A stretch of 64,000 nt of DNA from Geobacter sp. AOG2 (GCF_019972295.1 NZ_BLJA01000001.1:466049-530048); one strand, 5' to 3'; positions 46,153-54,855 are shown, counted from the stretch's first letter. Translations and numbers: made by a program. The notes: generated from the letters alone by a model not told the origin.

Positions 46153-46228
46153 GAGCCGCTAGCTCAGTCGGTAGAGCACCTGACTTTTAATCAGGTGGTC
46201 GTTGGTTCGATCCCAACGCGGCTCACCA
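46153..46228 (+). tRNA. tRNA-Lys (anticodon TTT)
   Basis: The acceptor stem GAGCCGC/GCGGCTC, D-arm AGCTCAGTCGGTAGAGC, anticodon loop CTTTTAA with TTT and T-arm GTTGGTTCGATCCCAAC are all intact. A CCA end is encoded. It is followed 8 nt later by tRNA-Glu. Confidence 0.97.
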
Positions 46229-46236
46229 CTGAAAAC

Positions 46237-46314
<78 letters not shown>

Positions 46315-46323
46315 AAAACAATG

Positions 46324-46354
46324 AGGCCCTGAACTTCGGTTCAGGGCCTTTTTT
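46324..46354 (+). terminator. Rho-independent terminator of the tRNA operon
   Basis: AGGCCCTGAAC, loop TTCG, GTTCAGGGCCT, then a T-run. It is an 11-bp perfect stem with a UUCG tetraloop. Confidence 0.93.
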
Positions 46355-46357
46355 GTT

Positions 46358-46432
46358 GGTCATGTCCCTTGCCGGTAGGCTAGCCGACTCTTAATCGGCA
46401 GGTCCTTGGTTCGAACCCAAGTATGCCCACCA
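46358..46432 (+). pseudogene. Degenerate tRNA-Lys (CTT) with intact 3' two-thirds
   Basis: From 46383 onward the tRNA is perfect: anticodon arm GCCGA-CTCTTAA-TCGGC with CTT, T-arm CTTGG-TTCGAAC-CCAAG, acceptor 3' strand TATGCCC, A, CCA. The 5' part does not fit: GGTCATG pairs with TATGCCC only with one mismatch and one wobble. The D-arm lacks conserved A14 and a proper stem. The 5' end abuts the T-run of the preceding terminator. It is probably a truncated gene or an integration-site remnant; a weakly functional tRNA cannot be excluded. Confidence 0.6.
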
Positions 46433-46468
46433 AAATTTCCCCGGTCTGGGGAAGCCGAGACGAAGGAG

Positions 46469-46499
46469 CCCTCCCGCTATGAGCAGGAGGGTTTTTTTT
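46469..46499 (+). terminator. Hairpin with T-run after the degenerate tRNA
   Basis: CCCTCC and GGAGGG flank an 11-nt loop and are followed by eight Ts. The weaker stem but long T-run fits an intrinsic terminator. Confidence 0.7.
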
Positions 46500-47084
46500 G
46501 TTGATTGTCATGCTCGGCAGAGGGGGCATGACATTGATGCCTGATTCGCGCGTGTCATTAAGGATTATTCACTCGTTTTTCGACATGGGTCATTTGACGC
46601 AATGAGTAAATAAAAGTTCGTTTTTAAGCAAGGCAACGAAATAGCCCCGAGGGGATGCCATGGAATTGTTTTATGGTATCTCAAGATTTCCGATATCGTA
46701 ACTATATGTTAATAAGGTGATTTATAATTTATCTGCGTTGAAATAGTTCCTGATCGTCGCTTTATGGTTTCAGCCTCCCATCGGAGAGGCCAATCTGGTA
46801 TGCATTTTGCTTAATTCAAAAATATATATATCTGATTTACGTTATACTTGATTAGGCATATGCACATATGTTTATTCGGGGATGGTTTTCTGTCGCCAAC
46901 TCCTGCCGGCGAGGCGATGGATACGATCGGTTGTTATCGAACAAGCGGCACTGACGAATGTGTTGCCGCAAACAGACATCAAACATTTTATGTAGTTACC
47001 TGCCGGGCCGCTAACTTCGCTCATGATGTTATTGGCATCTCTTCCCTGTAGGTATGTATTGGCTGGATAACGCGAGGATATCTG
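46500..47084. other. A+T-rich region upstream of the LysR gene
   Basis: No gene is supported; an open frame at 46848-47051 starts with TTG, has no ribosome site and resembles nothing. Base composition is much more A+T-rich than the surroundings, which fits acquired or non-coding DNA. It holds an inverted repeat TGTCATGC-N12-GCATGACA (46506-46533) and a sigma-54-type promoter sequence (46796-46812). Confidence 0.5.
46796..46812 (+). promoter_or_regulatory. Sigma-54-type -24/-12 sequence upstream of the LysR gene
   Basis: TGGTATGCATTTTGCTT matches the form GG-N10-GC with TTGCTT at -12. It lies about 270 nt before the LysR start codon. A start near 46822 would leave a long leader, so the target is uncertain. 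Confidence 0.4.
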
Positions 47085-48020
47085 ATGGAAACGCAATATC
47101 TGAGGACACTCATGATGGTGCTGAAGACGGGCAGTTTTTCCCGTGCCGCTGAAAAGCTGTGTTTGTCCCAGTCCACGGTTTCCCAGCGCATAAAATTGCT
47201 TGAAGACCACTATGGGTGCCAACTCGTGGACCGTTCCGGCTCCGTTCTCAGGGCGACCCCGCCGGGAGAGAAGGTCCTGGAGAAGACGAACCTGATATTG
47301 ACGGCTGAACAGGAAATCGAAAATGAAATGAAAAATATCGGGAGAAAGATACAGCTTTCGGTTGGGTTTACACCTACGTTCGGTATCGTTTATCTGCCGA
47401 AGGTTCTTAAACTTTTTATGAAGGAAAAATCCGAAGAGGTGAGTTTGGAGCTCATCGCTCAACAATCGGAGCAGTCGATTAAAGGCCTGGCTGATAAGCA
47501 TTTCGACCTTATCGTTATTGAGCACTGCGATGAATTGATTTCAGAGGAAGCTGCCTATTTCCGTCTGCCTCCGGATGACCTGGTTTTAGTTTCATCGCCT
47601 TCGTTAAAGATACCAAGCGAAGGGGCTACGTTGAAAAATCTATTCAAGTATCGCCTTATTACCCACAGGGAAGGCTGCAGTTCGCGCTGTCTTCTCAAGA
47701 AAAACTTATGCCACCTCGGTTTCAGCATGGATAATTTCAAGGGCGTGGATATCTATGACGATCTCCCCCTCACAATACAATCCATCCTGCAGGGACAAGG
47801 CGTTGCTTTCGTATCGAGAGACCTGGTCGATGATCATCTTCGGAGGGGGGAGATCCGGGAGCATGTTATTCCCGGCTTTTCATATACCCGTTCGCGCACG
47901 TTGGCCACTGACCATAAGTGGCTTGAAAATTATTATTTCAAGAATTTTATCGAGAGCGTCCATTCGGTTTTTTCTTTGCCGTCACCTTTCAAGCCCTCCG
48001 GGCACAACGCTGACAGGTAA
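47085..48020 (+). CDS. LysR-family transcriptional regulator
   Basis: The 311-residue regulator has an N-terminal winged helix (YLRTLMMVLKTGSFSRAAEK, LCLSQSTVSQRIKLLEDHYG, ATPPGEKVLEKT). The LysR substrate-binding region follows (LSVGFTPTFGIVYLPKVLKL, FDLIVIEHCDE, GVAFVSRDLVDDHL). It ends 34 nt before tRNA-Sec in the same direction. The ligand is unknown. Conserved Cys residues at GCSSRCLL in the effector domain could make it thiol-, selenium- or metal-responsive, which is speculation. Base composition is lower in G+C than its neighbours. Confidence 0.9.
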   Translation: METQYLRTLMMVLKTGSFSRAAEKLCLSQSTVSQRIKLLEDHYGCQLVDRSGSVLRATPPGEKVLEKTNLILTAEQEIENEMKNIGRKIQLSVGFTPTFGIVYLPKVLKLFMKEKSEEVSLELIAQQSEQSIKGLADKHFDLIVIEHCDELISEEAAYFRLPPDDLVLVSSPSLKIPSEGATLKNLFKYRLITHREGCSSRCLLKKNLCHLGFSMDNFKGVDIYDDLPLTIQSILQGQGVAFVSRDLVDDHLRRGEIREHVIPGFSYTRSRTLATDHKWLENYYFKNFIESVHSVFSLPSPFKPSGHNADR

Positions 48021-48054
48021 GCGATACGGGCAAATCGGGCAGTATCTTTGTTTC

Positions 48055-48152
48055 GGAAGCACGTCCGTCGCTGGTGGGCGGCCCGGTCTTCAAAACCGGT
48101 GGGGGGGATGAGAAATCGCCCCGGTGGGTTCGATTCCCATGTGCTTCCGCCA
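48055..48152 (+). tRNA. selC: tRNA-Sec (anticodon TCA)
   Basis: The 98-nt RNA has an 8-bp acceptor stem (GGAAGCAC/GTGCTTCC), anticodon arm CCGGT-CTTCAAA-ACCGG with TCA, a long G+C-rich extra arm, T-arm GGTGGGTTCGATTCCCA and encoded CCA. The long acceptor stem, large variable arm and TCA anticodon together identify selenocysteine tRNA. It lies between the LysR gene and an aminotransferase remnant leading into selB. Confidence 0.97.
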
Positions 48153-48306
48153 TTTTATGCTTATACGGATCCGGTGTTGCCAAGAGCACGCATTGCATGG
48201 GGCGTTTGACAGGTTGCCCTGAATAACCCCGGAAAATTTCCGTACCCCCTCTGGTTTGTTGGAAGCTCGCACCCAAGTTCATCCTTCAGAAAGTCAACCC
48301 GCGCAT

Positions 48307-48510
48307 ATGGCCATCTATCTCGATAACGCGGCAACATCGCACCCCAAGCCGGAATCCACGTATCAGGCGGTCATACATGCCATGCGTGGCATCGGCGCCT
48401 CTCCGGGCCGGTTGTTTTCCGTTCCCGACCCGGCGCGGATCATCTTCACCCACAACGTCACCGAATCACTCAATCTGGCCCTTCGCGTTTTCGCGAGGTG
48501 TCGGCCATGA
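48307..48510 (+). pseudogene. Remnant of a class-V aminotransferase/cysteine-desulfurase-like gene
   Basis: The ATG at 48307 opens with MAIYLDNAATSHPKPESTYQ, the N-terminus of cysteine-desulfurase-like proteins. After IGASPGR the frame jumps directly to LFSVPDPARIIFTHNVTESL, which lies some 20 or more residues further on in intact proteins. It then ends after 67 residues at the selB start. Over 300 residues, including the PLP lysine, are gone. The remaining frame stops in an ATGA overlap with selB, so it may now serve only as a translated leader. Related intact genes occur beside selenium genes in other bacteria, so the location is probably ancestral rather than random. Confidence 0.8.
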
Positions 48511-50417
48511 AAAACCTCATCCTCGGCACGGCCGGCCATATCGACCATGGAAAAACCTCACTGGTAAGGTGTCTGACCGGTATTGACACCGACCGGTTGA
48601 AGGAAGAAAAGGCGCGTGGGATTACCATCGAACTGGGGTTTGCCCACCTGGAACTTTCCGGGGGCATCCGGTTCGGCATCGTCGATGTCCCGGGACATGA
48701 ACGGTTCGTGCGGGCCATGGTGGCCGGCGTTGGCGGTATGGATGTCGTCATGCTGGTCGTAGCGGCCGACGAAGGGATCATGCCCCAAACAAGGGAGCAT
48801 ATGGATATCCTGCGGCTGCTTGGAGTTAAAAAAGGGTTGGTGGCCCTGACCAAGCGCGATTTGGTTGAGCGGGAATGGTTGGAACTGGTGACGGAGGAAG
48901 TGCGTGAATTCGTGGCCGGCAGTTTTTTGGAAGACGCTCCGATCATGCCGGTTTCGTCCCGCACGGCCGAAGGTCTCGAAGAGTTGAAGGCGGTCCTCGC
49001 CGATCTGGCAGGTGCCGTTGACGAAAAACGCCGCGAGGGGCAGTACCGCTTGCCGGTGGACAGGGTCTTTACCATGGCCGGTTTCGGTACCGTGGTGACC
49101 GGAACGCTCCTTTCAGGCGAGATTGCCGTGGGTGACGACCTCAAACTGCTTCCTTCGGCGAGAGAAGGCCGGGTTCGTGGCATTCAGGCCCACGGAAGGA
49201 AGGTGGAGAGAGGTCTTGCCGGCCAGCGCCTGGCGGTCAATCTGCAAGGAGTTGACCTGGACCAGGTGCATCGCGGAGACGTGGTTGTTCCGCGTGACGT
49301 GTTTCAGGCAACGCGAGCCGTGGATGTCCGCCTCGACTATCTTCCGACGGCGCCCCGGGAATTGAAGCATCGCGCGGGCGTGCGCCTCCATTCGGCCACC
49401 TATGAGGTTCAGGCCCACGTTATTTTGCTGGATCGCGATGTACTCCAGCCGGGGGACAGCGCCTATGTGCAGTTGCGTCTGAGTGAACCGGTGTTGCTGA
49501 TCTCGGGGGACAGCTACATACTGCGGACAGCCTCCCCCGCCGTAACCATAGGCGGCGGAGTAGTGCTGGATCCCTTTCCCCCCGGCCGCAGGCGCCGGAG
49601 CGAAGAAACGGTGCAACTTCTCGATTCGCTGGAAAATCAGGAGCATCAGCGTATCAGCGCCCTGATAATCGGACAGAGCAAGCTGACGGGAATTTCATTC
49701 GACGATATCCTCCTGCGCTCCGGTATCCCCCGCAAGGCGGCCGAAGCAGCGATTTCAGCACTCCTGAGTACGGGCGATATCCTTCAGATGACCCGCGAAC
49801 CACGTATTTTTCTGGCAAAGGAAGCCTTCGGGACTCTTAAGAATGGGTTAGTGGATGAAGTAAACGCTTTTTTGGCCGCCAACCCGCTGAAAGAGGGGAT
49901 AGGAAAGGAAGAGCTCAGGACGCGGCTGCCGAAGCGGAGCGATCCGCGTTTTTTTACCCCGCTCCTTTCGGCCCTGGAGCGGGACGGGTTATTGGTTCCC
50001 GAACGGGATATCGTCAGGCCGGCGGGGCGGGCTGTGCCGGCAGCCTCTCAGGCAGGCGACATGACAGCGGCCGTCTCCCTGTTTCTGCGCGAAAAAGCGC
50101 TTGAACCTTCCAGCATAAAAGAACTTATGGAGCGTCTTCACTGCAGCGAAAAATCCGTCCGGGATACCATTGCCCTTCTGACCAGAACCGGCAGCGCAGT
50201 GCGTATCGCCAGCGACCTGTTCTACGCCGGCGAGGCGTTGGAGACCCTTCGGCAGAAACTGGTACGCCATCTCCAGGAAAATGGAGGGATAACCCCGCCG
50301 GAATATCGCGAGCTGACGGGACTGTCGCGCAAATTTCTGATACCGCTTCTGGAGTATTTCGACAGCGAGAAGGTTACCATCAGGGTGGGGGATAAGCGGG
50401 TTTTACGGAGACGTTGA
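48507..50417 (+). CDS. selB: Selenocysteine-specific elongation factor SelB, copy 2
   Basis: The 636-residue product is equal in length to copy 1 at 1220. It has the same [17 protein letters not shown] and TKRD GTPase motifs, the same domain II entry [11 protein letters not shown] and the same C-terminal winged helix [16 protein letters not shown]. The most divergent part is the linker and first winged helices (about residues 365-590). The start at 48507 overlaps the stop of the aminotransferase remnant as ATGA. A GTG at 48498 is an alternative. Close linkage to tRNA-Sec suggests this is the selC-associated copy; copy 1 is a paralogue more than 45 kb away. Confidence 0.96.
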   Translation: MKNLILGTAGHIDHGKTSLVRCLTGIDTDRLKEEKARGITIELGFAHLELSGGIRFGIVDVPGHERFVRAMVAGVGGMDVVMLVVAADEGIMPQTREHMDILRLLGVKKGLVALTKRDLVEREWLELVTEEVREFVAGSFLEDAPIMPVSSRTAEGLEELKAVLADLAGAVDEKRREGQYRLPVDRVFTMAGFGTVVTGTLLSGEIAVGDDLKLLPSAREGRVRGIQAHGRKVERGLAGQRLAVNLQGVDLDQVHRGDVVVPRDVFQATRAVDVRLDYLPTAPRELKHRAGVRLHSATYEVQAHVILLDRDVLQPGDSAYVQLRLSEPVLLISGDSYILRTASPAVTIGGGVVLDPFPPGRRRRSEETVQLLDSLENQEHQRISALIIGQSKLTGISFDDILLRSGIPRKAAEAAISALLSTGDILQMTREPRIFLAKEAFGTLKNGLVDEVNAFLAANPLKEGIGKEELRTRLPKRSDPRFFTPLLSALERDGLLVPERDIVRPAGRAVPAASQAGDMTAAVSLFLREKALEPSSIKELMERLHCSEKSVRDTIALLTRTGSAVRIASDLFYAGEALETLRQKLVRHLQENGGITPPEYRELTGLSRKFLIPLLEYFDSEKVTIRVGDKRVLRRR

Positions 50418-50787
50418 TATTTGGAACATCATTGAACGGGGTAGCCACCTCAATGGCGTAACGGCTGTTCACTTTTTGGTCCGGCTTATGTGGAGAAGCC
50501 GGGCAACCGGCTTGTTGAATAAACGAAAAAATTTTTACTGCCACTATGGTTATACAAAATAGTTCTTCAGATTTTAATGTAATAATATCAGTAATTTGAA
50601 TTGTGTCGTGCAGCCTCATCGGAAACTTGAATATCATCATTAAAACAAATCGTTTTACCTTATAGATAATATTCTCTATATATAGCATTAATTTAATCTG
50701 TTCGTGTGTAATGCGTGGAGAATTGCTTTTCTCTCGCGATAGCCATCGCGGAGAATCCGGAGCAATGATTGATTGAGGAGGGCAGCC
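50418..50787. other. A+T-rich intergenic region
   Basis: No gene, tRNA or clear repeat is visible. The sequence is strongly A+T-rich from 50500 to 50700. It probably carries the promoter of the sigma-54 activator gene, but no hexamer pair is convincing. Confidence 0.4.
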
Positions 50788-52278
50788 TTGAATAACAGAA
50801 TTCTCGTTGTCGACGATGAACATCTTATTTCCTCGATGCTTTGTCTGAGGCTTGAAAAGGCCGGATATGTTGTCGAAACGGCTGCTTCAGGAGAGGAAAC
50901 CCTCAAAAAATTTCACGATTTCAAACCTGAGCTGGTGATACTTGACCTCTATCTTCCCGATATTTTTGGCCTCGACCTGCTTGTTACGATGAGGGAGGAT
51001 GACGGCAATCTCCCCTTCATCGTCATTACCGCCAGCTCTCTTGCGGATTCAGCCGTTAAGGCGTTCAAGCTGGGTGCGGTCAACTTTTTCGGCAAGCCGT
51101 TCAACATGGAGATGATCGTTCATGCCGTAGCTCAAAGTTTGGAGGAAAAGCAGAAAAAAGATGTCGAGTCCCTCTCCACGGAACGCCGGAAAAAAACCGC
51201 GCCGGACCAAATGATCGGCAACTCTCCCAAGATGGTGGATATCTTCCGGCTGGTGCACGTGTGTGCCTCGACTGACGCAAAAACGGTCCTGATAACCGGT
51301 GAAAGCGGTACCGGAAAGGAATTGGTGGCACGGGCCGTCCACCAGTACAGCGCTCGATCCGGTGCAACGTTCGTTGAGGTGAATTGTGCGGCCATACCGG
51401 AGAATCTCATCGAAAACGAACTGTTCGGGCATGAAAGAGGCGCATACACCGATGCATCCAAAAAGCAGAAAGGGATCTTCGAGCTTGCCAATGGCGGTAC
51501 TGTTTTCCTCGATGAAATAGGCGACATGCCGCCCACGATGCAGACGAAGCTGCTGAAAGTCATGGAGACGAAGCGCTTTCGCCGCCTTGGAGGCGAGGGT
51601 GAGGTGGAGACGGATGTACGAATCATTGCCGCGACCAACCAGGACCTCCCGCAAATGGTTGCGGACGGGCGTTTCAGGGGAGATCTGTACTACCGGCTCA
51701 ATATGATAAATATCCGTATCCCGCCACTGCGTGAACGGCTCGAGGATGTCCCCGCCCTGGTACAGTATTTCATACAGAGCCTGAATGCCGAGTATGGCAG
51801 GAGGGTTGAACGGGTCTCACCCGATGCGTTGGAAGAGTTGCTTTCCTATTGCTGGCCGGGCAATGTCCGCGAGCTGCGCAATGTCATCGAGCGGGCCATG
51901 ATGCTCGAGAAAGGCCACGAGCTGGCGCACTTCCATTTATGCAGGGAACCTCAACGGGATCAGCAGAGCCCGGAACCGTTGCCGGCCACGTATGCCGCAT
52001 TACCGGCGGATAATGGAGGCCGTTTTGCCGGGTTCCAACTGCCCCCCGAAGGGATCTCCTTCGAGGAGGTTGAAAAACAGTTGATCACCCTTGCCCTGGA
52101 AAACGCCAACGGCAACCAGTCAAAGGCGGCAAAATCCCTCAAGATGAGTCGTGATACCTTGCGTTACCGCATGAAAAAATTCGGAATTTCCGAATATACG
52201 GAGAGAGGCTTGCTGGACACGGTTCAGGGCGAGTCCAAACTTGATGGATATAGTGCCTCCAAGTGGGCCAACTGCTGA
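50788..52278 (+). CDS. NtrC-family sigma-54-dependent response regulator
   Basis: The ~496-residue regulator has a receiver (VDDEHLIS; LVILDLYLPDIFG with the acceptor Asp; NFFGKPFNM). The AAA+ domain has Walker A GESGTGKELVARAVH, sigma-54-contact loop GAYTDA, Walker B GGTVFLDEIGDMP, and an R-finger region. A Fis-type helix-turn-helix (NQSKAAKSLKMSRDTLRYR) ends the protein. The usual contact loop is GAFTGA; the Asp variant here is noteworthy but known in natural activators. The start is TTG 50788 with GGAGG six nt upstream. It precedes the cytochrome island, where sigma-54-type promoters are seen, so it could be their activator. No kinase gene is adjacent. Confidence 0.92.
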   Translation: MNNRILVVDDEHLISSMLCLRLEKAGYVVETAASGEETLKKFHDFKPELVILDLYLPDIFGLDLLVTMREDDGNLPFIVITASSLADSAVKAFKLGAVNFFGKPFNMEMIVHAVAQSLEEKQKKDVESLSTERRKKTAPDQMIGNSPKMVDIFRLVHVCASTDAKTVLITGESGTGKELVARAVHQYSARSGATFVEVNCAAIPENLIENELFGHERGAYTDASKKQKGIFELANGGTVFLDEIGDMPPTMQTKLLKVMETKRFRRLGGEGEVETDVRIIAATNQDLPQMVADGRFRGDLYYRLNMINIRIPPLRERLEDVPALVQYFIQSLNAEYGRRVERVSPDALEELLSYCWPGNVRELRNVIERAMMLEKGHELAHFHLCREPQRDQQSPEPLPATYAALPADNGGRFAGFQLPPEGISFEEVEKQLITLALENANGNQSKAAKSLKMSRDTLRYRMKKFGISEYTERGLLDTVQGESKLDGYSASKWANC

Positions 52279-52385
52279 GGGCGGAAGGGGTAAGGTAACG
52301 CTGGCCTGCTCCCGGACCATTTCACCAAACCGGTATGAAGCGCCTGACGCCGGTTTTCGTCCTCCGGGGCTAACGACACAGCGAC

Positions 52386-52413
52386 AAGCGCCTCCCCAGG
52401 GAGGCGTTCTTGT
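52386..52413 (+). terminator. Hairpin terminator candidate after the sigma-54 activator
   Basis: CGCCTCCC and GGGAGGCG pair around a minimal loop, followed by TTCTTGTT. It lies 110 nt beyond the activator stop. The remaining 52279-52571 shows no gene. Confidence 0.5.
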
Positions 52414-52571
52414 TATCTGCCGCGGATATTCCGGAAACTTGAGCGGATTGGCCTCCGGGCTTTCATGGCGGCGCCACACCAAGGTGCGAATTGTATGCGA
52501 TCACAGCCATTTCTCCTGCGTGCCACGGTAGATGGCGGGTGCATAAAGCAGGGGCGTCAGGGAGTTGAAAA

Positions 52572-53060
52572 GTGAAAAAACCGCATGTCGCAATCATTTT
52601 CTGGTGCATTCAGTTTGTTGTGGCTTCCATGCCTGCCTGGGGATTCGACGGCTTGGACATCCCCGCGATCAGGAAGCTGGCGGAGGAGGGCAAGGCGGAC
52701 GCCCAGTCGAAGCTTGGTGTTTTGTATGCCTCGGGCGTGGGCATCAAAATGGACAAGCAGGAAGCGGTCAAGTGGTATCGGAAGTCGGCTGAGCAGGGTT
52801 ATCCGGTTGGCCAGTGGAATCTGGCGTTCATGTACGTGAGAGGCGAAGGGGTCGAAGCCGACTTCAATGAGGCCCGTAAACTTTTTCGTAAATCCGCGGA
52901 AAGTGGCTTTGCAAATGCCCAATATGATTTGGGGATGATGCTTCTCCAGGGGCTTGGCGGAAAACAGGATCAGGACGAGGCTGAAAAATGGTTCCGCATG
53001 GCTGCGGAGCAGGGGTATCGGGAAGCGAAAAAAATACTGAAAGAGCTTGATCGCAAGTAG
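52572..53060 (+). CDS. Secreted Sel1-like repeat protein
   Basis: The 162-residue protein has a signal peptide (FVVASMPAWGFDG). Three to four Sel1-like (SLR) helical repeats follow (AQSKLGVLYASGVGIKMDK, AVKWYRKSAEQGYPVGQWNL, ANAQYDLGMMLLQGLGG, AEKWFRMAAEQGYREAK). SLR proteins mediate protein-protein contacts; the name has nothing to do with selenium. The start is GTG at 52572 with GGAG seven nt upstream. It precedes the cytochrome island and could help assemble it, but only position suggests this. Confidence 0.85.
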   Translation: MKKPHVAIIFWCIQFVVASMPAWGFDGLDIPAIRKLAEEGKADAQSKLGVLYASGVGIKMDKQEAVKWYRKSAEQGYPVGQWNLAFMYVRGEGVEADFNEARKLFRKSAESGFANAQYDLGMMLLQGLGGKQDQDEAEKWFRMAAEQGYREAKKILKELDRK

Positions 53061-53125
53061 GCGTCGGACTCCTGGCGCTGAAACCGCCACCGCTCTGCAC
53101 ATGAACATGGGATTGGGAGTATGTC

Positions 53126-53416
53126 ATGGTTTGTGAGATATTCAAATGCTGCAAATTTTTCAACGATGCGATGCCGGAAATGCCCCAGGCGGCGGACTAC
53201 ATAAAAAACAAGTATTGTTTCGGGGATAACAGCTCCTGTGCCAGGTACCGCGCGTATAAGGAGCTTGGCGGAGACGACACGATGCCGGCCCCGCCGCTTT
53301 CCCTCGGCACCGACGAAATCAAGAAAATCATGCAGTGCATGAAAAGCAGGAATCTGCCGGATGACGCCGCAACCCTTCGCTCACTTCTGAACGACTACCT
53401 GAATGATGACCATTGA
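53126..53416 (+). CDS. Small conserved-looking cysteine-containing protein
   Basis: I do not recognise this 96-residue protein. Cysteines cluster in the N-terminal half (CEIFKCCKFFND, then NKYC and SSCARY) in a pattern that could bind metal or an Fe-S cluster. The C-terminal part is a short helical region (IKKIMQCMKSRNLPDD). It has no signal peptide, so it is cytosolic. GGGAG lies six nt before the ATG. It overlaps the start of the 15-haem cytochrome frame by 14 nt, so the two may be translationally coupled. Confidence 0.65.
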   Translation: MVCEIFKCCKFFNDAMPEMPQAADYIKNKYCFGDNSSCARYRAYKELGGDDTMPAPPLSLGTDEIKKIMQCMKSRNLPDDAATLRSLLNDYLNDDH

Positions 53417-54803
53417 TCGTCTTAACCCCATGAAAACCGGGGCCTCCCCATGCATCGCGGTAACGAGGCGCCTCGTATCCCTTCTCCCGGTAATGATGCT
53501 CGGCGCCACGGCAGCGGTGGCATATGCCGAAACCTGCGTGACGTCATCCTGCCATCTTTCTTTTACTACCATAAAAAACATGCATCAGCCGGTCAAAGAG
53601 AACGACTGTCTCTCCTGCCATGTGCAAAAAAACAAGGAACATCCGCTCAAAGGAGGCAAAAGCTTTGACGTGACCGCCAAGGGCGCAGCTCTGTGTTATC
53701 AGTGCCATGACGCAATGGGGAAGAAATCGGTGGTCCATGCACCGGTCAAGGACGGGGATTGCCTCTCCTGCCACAAACCCCATGGAGCAAACGGCCGCTT
53801 TCTTCTCGACGACAGCGAGGATCAGACAGGTCTCTGCCTCGGTTGCCACGACAGCGAGCCCTTCAGCCGGAAATACGCCCACGGCCCCGTGGCGAGCGGA
53901 AGTTGCACCACCTGTCACGATCCTCACCAATCCGACGGCAAGGCTCTTTTAAAAGCGGCTCCCCGTGAAACCTGCCTGGCGTGCCACGCCTATTTTGCCA
54001 AAAAAATGCAAGCCGCAACGGTCGTCCATCCGCCCGTGAAGAAGGAACCGTGCACCTCCTGCCACAACCCGCACAGCTCGGCGTGGCCCAACCTCCTGAA
54101 ACAGGCGATGCCGGACCTTTGCACGGGGTGTCACACGGAAACGGGGAAGAAGATCAGAAACAACAAAGTACCCCACAAGCCTGTCGTTAGCGGCAAACTG
54201 TGCGCCAACTGCCATACGGCGCATTTCTCCAAGGCCAAGGGGCTGCTCCAGGCCGATGACGAAAAAAGCGCCTGCCTCGGTTGTCACAATACCGATAAGC
54301 TTGGCACCCCGCCCCTGGGCAACATCAAAAAGGAACTGGATGGGAAGAAGCACCTGCATGGCCCCATTCAAAAAGCTCAATGCAGTGGCTGCCATTCGCC
54401 CCATGGCTCGGACTTCCCCAGGATACTGGCGGGAAATTACCCCAGCGACTTTTATGTTTCCTATAAAGATGGCAGCTACAGTCTGTGCATGAAATGCCAT
54501 GACAAAAATATCTTCCGTTTCTCCGAAACCACCCTCTATACGAAGTTCCGCAACGGCGGCAGGAACCTCCATTATGTACATGTCAACACCGGCAAGGGCC
54601 ATAGTTGCCGGGCTTGCCACGAGCCGCACGCCTCCAGCGGCCCCATGCTGATCAGCGCTGATGGGGCAAAGTTCGGCCAATGGCGGATCAAGAGCCGCTT
54701 TCAGCTCACCCCGACCGGGGGGAGCTGCGCTCCGGGATGTCACCGCCGGTTCAATTATGACCGGGAGACGCCCTTCGACCTTCGTATCCCCCTGAAAAAA
54801 TAG
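53403..54803 (+). CDS. Multihaem c-type cytochrome (15 potential haem sites)
   Basis: This exported cytochrome of up to 466 residues has 13 CxxCH motifs (CLSCH, CYQCH, CLSCH, CLGCH, CTTCH, CLACH, CTSCH, CTGCH, CANCH, CLGCH, CSGCH, CMKCH, CRACH). It also has one CX4CH (CVTSSCH, first cysteine directly after the signal cleavage) and one CX3CH (CAPGCH, near the end). Pairs of motifs followed by PH or AH resemble doubled cytochrome-c modules of NrfH/CymA-like or doubled-CXXCH proteins. A signal peptide ends AVAYAETC. The ATG at 53403 overlaps the preceding gene; an ATG at 53430 also gives a complete signal peptide, and neither has a clear ribosome site. Likely a periplasmic electron carrier. Confidence 0.9.
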   Translation: MMTIDRLNPMKTGASPCIAVTRRLVSLLPVMMLGATAAVAYAETCVTSSCHLSFTTIKNMHQPVKENDCLSCHVQKNKEHPLKGGKSFDVTAKGAALCYQCHDAMGKKSVVHAPVKDGDCLSCHKPHGANGRFLLDDSEDQTGLCLGCHDSEPFSRKYAHGPVASGSCTTCHDPHQSDGKALLKAAPRETCLACHAYFAKKMQAATVVHPPVKKEPCTSCHNPHSSAWPNLLKQAMPDLCTGCHTETGKKIRNNKVPHKPVVSGKLCANCHTAHFSKAKGLLQADDEKSACLGCHNTDKLGTPPLGNIKKELDGKKHLHGPIQKAQCSGCHSPHGSDFPRILAGNYPSDFYVSYKDGSYSLCMKCHDKNIFRFSETTLYTKFRNGGRNLHYVHVNTGKGHSCRACHEPHASSGPMLISADGAKFGQWRIKSRFQLTPTGGSCAPGCHRRFNYDRETPFDLRIPLKK

Positions 54804-54829
54804 CATTATCCCGTGTGTCGCCTCCATGA

Positions 54830-54855
54830 ACGGCGCCTTGCAGGGCGCCGTTTTC
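54830..54855 (+). terminator. Rho-independent terminator of the 15-haem gene
   Basis: ACGGCGCC, loop TTGCAG, GGCGCCGT and TTTTCC. It separates this gene from the sigma-54-type promoter of the following cytochrome. Confidence 0.82.

Noticed and set aside
46848-47051. 67-residue frame before the LysR gene
   Set aside because: TTG start, no ribosome site, no recognisable sequence.
52572-53060. Link of the Sel1-repeat protein to selenium
   Set aside because: Sel1 is a repeat-family name unrelated to selenocysteine.
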